Assembly (NCBI RefSeq): GCF_900107035.1
Contig: NZ_FNOJ01000020.1
Coordinates: 1-44,580, forward strand
Source: Alicyclobacillus hesperidum
Lineage (GTDB): Bacteria > Bacillota > Bacilli > Alicyclobacillales > Alicyclobacillaceae
DNA: 44,580 nucleotides
Reading direction: 5' to 3'
In this document: positions 41,632 through 44,580 of the stretch, piece after piece
Position numbering within the stretch: the first letter of the stretch is position 1
Layout of the letters: each line of letters opens with the position of its first letter
Translations under genes and position numbers: made by a program
Notes under the pieces: generated by a model
What the model saw: only the letters and a program-made list of their open reading frames with translations
Told to the model about the DNA's origin: nothing
Database searches by the model: none

Positions 41632-41660
41632 TTGCGAATCCTAAAGATCCGTGTTAATAT
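41632..41660 (+). promoter_or_regulatory. Promoter of tRNA-Ser/tRNA-Met/tRNA-Thr
   Basis: TTGCGA (41632-41637), a 17-base spacer and TAATAT (41655-41660). An ACTGTC/GACAGT hairpin follows (about 41665-41690), just before tRNA-Ser. Confidence 0.55.
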
Positions 41661-41693
41661 ATCAACTGTCGCGCGATACGCGAGGACAGTTGT

Positions 41694-41786
41694 GGAGAGA
41701 TGTCCGAGTTGGCCGAAGGAGCACGATTGGAAATCGTGTAGGCGGGTAAAACCGTCTCGTGGGTTCGAATCCCACTCTCTCCGCCA
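41694..41786 (+). tRNA. tRNA-Ser (GGA)
   Basis: A class II tRNA with acceptor GGAGAGA/TCTCTCC, anticodon loop TTGGAAA (GGA), a long variable arm and encoded CCA. Confidence 0.97.
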
Positions 41787-41794
41787 AAGTTTAT

Positions 41795-41824
41795 GGTTCG
41801 GCCAGTGTCTTCACTGGCCGAACC
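41795..41824. repeat. Perfect 13-bp hairpin between tRNA-Ser and tRNA-Met
   Basis: GGTTCGGCCAGTG and its exact complement enclose TCTT. No T-run follows (ACTCTG), so it is more likely a processing signal or a weak terminator than a classical one. Confidence 0.6.
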
Positions 41825-41840
41825 ACTCTGTGTAGAGGAT

Positions 41841-41917
41841 GGCGGCGTAGCTCAGTTGGTCAGAGCACACGGTTCATACCCGTGGTGTCGGGGGTTCAAA
41901 TCCCTCCGCCGCTACCA
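41841..41917 (+). tRNA. tRNA-Met (CAU)
   Basis: Acceptor GGCGGCG/CGCCGCT with a closing G-U, anticodon stem CACGG/CCGTG around TTCATAC, encoded CCA. The paired first base argues for an elongator, not an initiator. A tRNA-Ile2 precursor cannot be excluded by eye. Confidence 0.93.
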
Positions 41918-41933
41918 AACCCAAATAGATGAT

Positions 41934-42008
41934 GCCACCTTGGCTCAGGGGTAGAGCGGCTCACTCGTAATGAGCAGGTCGTCGGTTCGAATCCGACAGG
42001 TGGCTCCA
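41934..42008 (+). tRNA. tRNA-Thr (CGU)
   Basis: Acceptor GCCACCT/AGGTGGC, anticodon loop CTCGTAA (CGT), T-arm GTCGG/CCGAC, encoded CCA. Confidence 0.96.
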
Positions 42009-42286
42009 GAATAAGGATGTCGCTTTTGGGCGGTTGACCGATGGGTCAGCTGCCCATTTGCATTTTGCAGGAGAAATGAGATCAAAAATATTATGGATAA
42101 TCCATCTTTGCCTTTATGAATCTTGATTTCTCGAGGCATTCTTGGTTGGCAGGTGGCAGTCCCACGGAAGTGGCTAGTTTTCTTTCGCGCTCGATAGATG
42201 TTTCAGACGGTATGCTTGTGCGGCAGCGCACACTTTGATTTGGGCGAAACGAATATACTACGTCTGAACAGGAGGCGTAAACGACG
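42009..42286. other. Intergenic region between tRNA-Thr and OsmC-like gene
   Basis: 278 bases with no supported gene. GGGCGGTTGACCGATGG-type inverted sequence with GGGTCAGCTGCCC at 42028-42057 may terminate the tRNA transcript weakly. TATACT at 42254-42259 could be the -10 of the next gene. Confidence 0.35.
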
Positions 42287-42724
42287 ATGGCAGACTTACA
42301 ATTTTCTACACATTTAAAATGGCGTGGTACGGGAAGAGACGGTGAAGGAGTAGTAACCCTGGCCGAAGATGGTGTTGTCTATTCTGCCCCGGCATCAATG
42401 GGGGGAAAGGGCGTTGGAACAAGCCCAGAGGAGCTCCTCATCGCAGCCGTTGCAAGCTGCTATAGTGGAACGCTGTTTCGTCTGTTGAAAAAGGCTGGCC
42501 TACCAGTCGAACAGCTAGAAATTACGGCCAAAGGGGAAGTAACCGATTATCCCACGCAGGCCAAGTTTTCGCGATTGCGTGTCTCGCCTGTGATTCTTGG
42601 TGCGGATCGGTCTAGATTCGAAGAGTACGCACGCGTCGCGACGCAAGCACGAGATCATTGCTTCATTGGAAAGGCGATTGCGGGGAATGTTTCGTACGAC
42701 GTCGGGAAAGTGGATGTCAAGTAA
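42287..42724 (+). CDS. OsmC/Ohr family peroxiredoxin-like protein
   Basis: The 145-residue protein has the OsmC fold. Members reduce organic hydroperoxides with a pair of Cys. The first is visible in LLIAAVASCYSGTLF (about residue 58) and the second in ATQARDHCFIGKAI (about 125), at the spacing expected in the family. SPEELLIAAVASC is the usual signature. The ATG at 42287 is preceded by CAGGAGGCG. It is a single cytoplasmic gene, probably part of the oxidative stress defence, without a visible OhrR gene or operator. Confidence 0.88.
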   Translation: MADLQFSTHLKWRGTGRDGEGVVTLAEDGVVYSAPASMGGKGVGTSPEELLIAAVASCYSGTLFRLLKKAGLPVEQLEITAKGEVTDYPTQAKFSRLRVSPVILGADRSRFEEYARVATQARDHCFIGKAIAGNVSYDVGKVDVK

Positions 42725-42847
42725 AGGCTTCCCGTGGACTTTCGGAGGTCAGTGGTTGTAGCGATGCTTTTACCGTGTTTTTTCGACTGCGATTCATAGA
42801 CAGGTGGTAGGGCGTTGCTGAATCGAGTAAGGAAGAGGAGATATAGC

Positions 42848-43093
42848 TTGAAAGTTCGGGAGCATTTTCTACTCGGCACAGAGCACGCGACAGTCTCTGT
42901 GACCGCAAAAGCGGATTGCAATCGACAAACGCTGTTTCACCGCGCAATCGAAATGATTTTGGCTAGATATCAAGAAGAGTTTGGTTTGGCAGCCCATCGC
43001 GTTTTGGTAGAGTCACTTCAATCCTCAGCGCGCCAGGAGATCAACTGGAGACTTCGTCCGGAAGATTCATGCTGGAACCGTATGAACGAGTGA
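42848..43093 (+). CDS. Hypothetical protein, 81 residues
   Basis: TTG 42848 lies 7 bases after GAAGAGGAG and gives a soluble alpha/beta protein with no membrane segment or Cys motif (begins MKVREHFLLGTEHATVSVTA). It looks translated but belongs to no family I recognise. An ATG is absent; the frame is open from 42815 without a ribosome binding site there. A minus-strand frame over the same bases is less protein-like. Confidence 0.45.
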   Translation: MKVREHFLLGTEHATVSVTAKADCNRQTLFHRAIEMILARYQEEFGLAAHRVLVESLQSSARQEINWRLRPEDSCWNRMNE

Positions 43094-43422
43094 GGGTGAA
43101 GTACCCGTGCTAGGGGTGTCCGAACGGAAGGTGTTCACATCGAAGATTGGCGAGATGATGGGGGAAGCCATGATCTCGCCAACGCTTATTCAGCCATTTG
43201 TGGTAGATTAATCAGTGTGAATGTTCAGATATGAATCGCATGAATCACAAGTCCCGACTCACAAAACGCTGGTAAAGTTCGGACTTTCGTTCCAACCCAG
43301 CATTCCTAACCGGGAAACTCTTGAACTGCAGACTGAATTACAAAGTTATACATTCAATTGTGTGGCAAATGCAACGCTTCCGAAAAGGCGTCACGAAGGT
43401 TAAATAAGGGCGCCGAAACGCT
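43094..43422. other. Intergenic region with a 10-bp inverted repeat
   Basis: TTGGCGAGAT (43147-43156) and ATCTCGCCAA (43173-43182) form a perfect 10-bp stem around 16 bases, with no T-run. It may end the upstream transcript. A 60-codon plus frame at 43221-43403 has no ribosome binding site and is not supported. Confidence 0.5.
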
Positions 43423-43710
43423 CTATTCAATGCGATAATCGACACCATCCTCATCGTTCAGGTAGTCGACGTATAAATCTCGTCCGTCAAAATACCAAGC
43501 ATCGTCGTCGCGCACAAAATATAATCTGCCGTTATGCTGCTCAATTGCCACGACGTTCTCTGGCCGTTCAACTGACAAGCCGAGGGAGAAGCCAGGTTGA
43601 ATGGTTGAATGTCCACCATATCGAACTTTAAAGCGTACTCCGTCTCCTTCCTTGACGTTCAATACAGATTCCATCCATTTCGCCGCTTGCGGATCGATCA
43701 CGATTTTCAT
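43423..43710 (-). CDS. HesB/YneR-like small protein
   Basis: The 95-residue protein resembles the YneR branch of the HesB/IscA fold: MKIVIDPQAAKWMESVL at the start, GDGVRFKVRYGG in the core and a Trp/Tyr/Asp-rich C-terminus. The cysteines that bind iron-sulfur clusters in true IscA are absent, so cluster assembly is doubtful and the function is unknown. The ATG at 43710 lies 8 bases after GGGAGG. Upstream in-frame starts at 43716 and 43740 are too close to or before that site. It is a single gene. Confidence 0.7.
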   Translation of the reverse strand: MKIVIDPQAAKWMESVLNVKEGDGVRFKVRYGGHSTIQPGFSLGLSVERPENVVAIEQHNGRLYFVRDDDAWYFDGRDLYVDYLNDEDGVDYRIE

Positions 43711-43950
43711 CCACATCGCCTCCCTTAAAACTTCTTTCATTATAGGTGATCTTGTCCGACTTTACGTGAATAGTTCGGACTTGTGGTTTTAGGTTACGCA
43801 AACTAGTTCATTCGGCTGTGTTCCGCGGAAAAATGATTAGTCTTTGTGGGCATGTCTGAATGATATGTTTGTGTCTGCTGGTTTTGCGCGGACATCCTGA
43901 AAATAAGGGCGTGAAGGGAACCTAAACAAGCGCCTTAGGGGGCGAGAAGC

Positions 43951-44254
43951 ATGGTGAAACTGTTGCGTGAAAACGTGTTTGTCAGAGGGATTCTCACTGC
44001 CCTACGAATTTGGATTGGTGTTGAATGGATCCATGCATCGCTTACGAAAATTGGCTCTTCAGTCTGGACGGGGAGTCAGGCTGGAATTGCGGTGGAAGGA
44101 TTTCTTAGGAGTGCCGTTGCTCAAAGTACTGGGACACATCCGAACGTTCAAGCGTGGTACGCCTCATTTATCAAGCAGTTTGCTTTGCCGCATGCAAGGT
44201 TGTTTTCATACGCTGTAAGTTTTGGGGAACTGTTAGTTGGCATCGCCTGTATTT
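43951..44254 (+). pseudogene. DoxX-family membrane protein, truncated by IS21 insertion
   Basis: The frame begins at ATG 43951 after AGGGGGCGAG. It reads like the N-terminal two thirds of a DoxX/DoxD protein: an amphipathic start, LRIWIGVEWIHASLTKIG (about 18-35) as TM1, then FALPHARLFSYAVSFGELLVGIACI (about 73-97), where the conserved GELLVGIALI helix begins. The gene is interrupted after about residue 101 by the IS21 terminal sequence. The open frame continues to 44430 only through IS DNA. Such proteins often have around 140 residues and four helices, so this copy has lost its C-terminal helices and is probably inactive. Confidence 0.8.
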
Positions 44255-44580
44255 TGTCAAGCAAAAATCCCCGAAAAAATCGTGTGTTTTTCCCCATCCA
44301 TGCGACGGGGATTTTTAACGCTGTTTCATCAACGCATGCTTCATGCGATAGCTTTCTCCCTCGAACACCAGTAGGTGTCCATGGTGCGCCAGGCGGTCAA
44401 TCATGGCTGCGGCCATCTGGTCATCTGTGAATACGGAACCCCACTTTGAAAATTCGAGGTTCGTTGTAATCACTAGGCTACGGCTTTCGTAACTGTCCGC
44501 AACCACGCGGAACAGCAACTGCGATCCCTCACGATCCACCGGTACGTAGCCCCATTCGTCCAGGATCAACAAGTCAGCAC
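44255..44580 (-). mobile_element. IS21-family insertion sequence, istB-proximal end (truncated by window edge)
   Basis: The terminus starts TGTCAAGC at 44255. The block TCCCCGAAAAAATCGTGTG (44268-44286) is repeated in inverted sense at the left edge of the window. The istB stop lies 60 bases inside. It runs out of the window to the right and has the same orientation as the left copy. Confidence 0.85.
44315..44580 (-). CDS. istB: IS21 helper ATPase IstB, C-terminal part
   Basis: The visible part is the last 88 or so residues of a protein of about 250. The frame is open to the window edge and begins ADLLILDEWGYVPVD, the AAA+ Walker B region of IstB, followed by LVITTNLEFSKWGSVFTDD (sensor 1) and AAAMIDRLAHHGHLLVFEGESYRM, the usual IstB C-terminus. 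IstB loads onto target DNA and activates the IstA transposase. The stop is at 44315-44317. No frameshift is seen. Confidence 0.93.
   Translation of the reverse strand, partial: ADLLILDEWGYVPVDREGSQLLFRVVADSYESRSLVITTNLEFSKWGSVFTDDQMAAAMIDRLAHHGHLLVFEGESYRMKHALMKQR

Noticed and set aside
43221-43403. 60-codon plus-strand frame
   Set aside because: No ribosome binding site and no protein-like pattern.
43951-44430. 159-codon frame as an intact gene
   Set aside because: The last 58 codons are IS21 terminal DNA and antisense istB; only the part to 44254 is DoxX-like.

Overview
This window looks like chromosomal DNA from a Bacillota of the Alicyclobacillus/Kyrpidia kind. That is an inference from strong AGGAGG-type ribosome binding sites, frequent GTG and TTG starts, arginine-repressor-like boxes, Gram-positive rho-independent terminators and protein sequences of Bacillota character. 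No rRNA gene and no CRISPR array was seen. Both edges lie inside IS21-family elements: the 5' part of istA at the left and the 3' part of istB at the right. They have the same orientation and related terminal repeats, and the right one interrupts a DoxX-family gene.

Layout. (1) 1-1100: IS21 end. (2) 1410-9916: a guanidine-I (ykkC) riboswitch followed by five co-directional genes: an APC permease, the two DUF1989 carboxyguanidine deiminase subunits, a biotin-dependent guanidine/urea carboxylase and allophanate hydrolase. Together they form a complete route from guanidine to ammonia and CO2. (3) 10057-12547: tRNA-Ser and tRNA-Gly on the minus strand, then a tandem 69-bp-period hairpin leader with a terminator in front of a zinc alcohol dehydrogenase, then seven tRNA genes. 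(4) 12548-16850: mini-ORFs, a beta-galactosidase remnant, trpG-trpE, tRNA-Arg and a thioredoxin-fold protein. (5) 16891-20176: a Thermus-type isocitrate dehydrogenase convergent with a YeeE/YedE thiosulfate-type transporter, and a small membrane protein. (6) 20313-33990: an arginine supercluster (argC-argB-argD, an opposite-strand GNAT argA, a long glutamate synthase, argF-argG-argH) and lysC. (7) 34219-37514: a cytoplasmic GH10 xylanase behind a cre-like operator, and an orphan lipoprotein solute-binding protein. (8) 37631-41628: a ZTP (pfl) riboswitch, serA, serC and a HAD hydrolase that may supply the phosphoserine phosphatase step. (9) 41632-44580: three tRNAs, an OsmC-like protein, a HesB/YneR-like protein, the broken doxX and the IS21 end.

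The genes link through nitrogen and one-carbon metabolism. Guanidine breakdown releases ammonia, glutamate synthase and the arg genes build glutamate and arginine, and serine synthesis appears to be tied by riboswitch to the folate/purine alarmone ZTP. The least explained element is the duplicated hairpin plus terminator at 10402-10568, a candidate for an undescribed cis-acting RNA. All start positions, motifs and pairings were read by eye. No database search or folding program was run.
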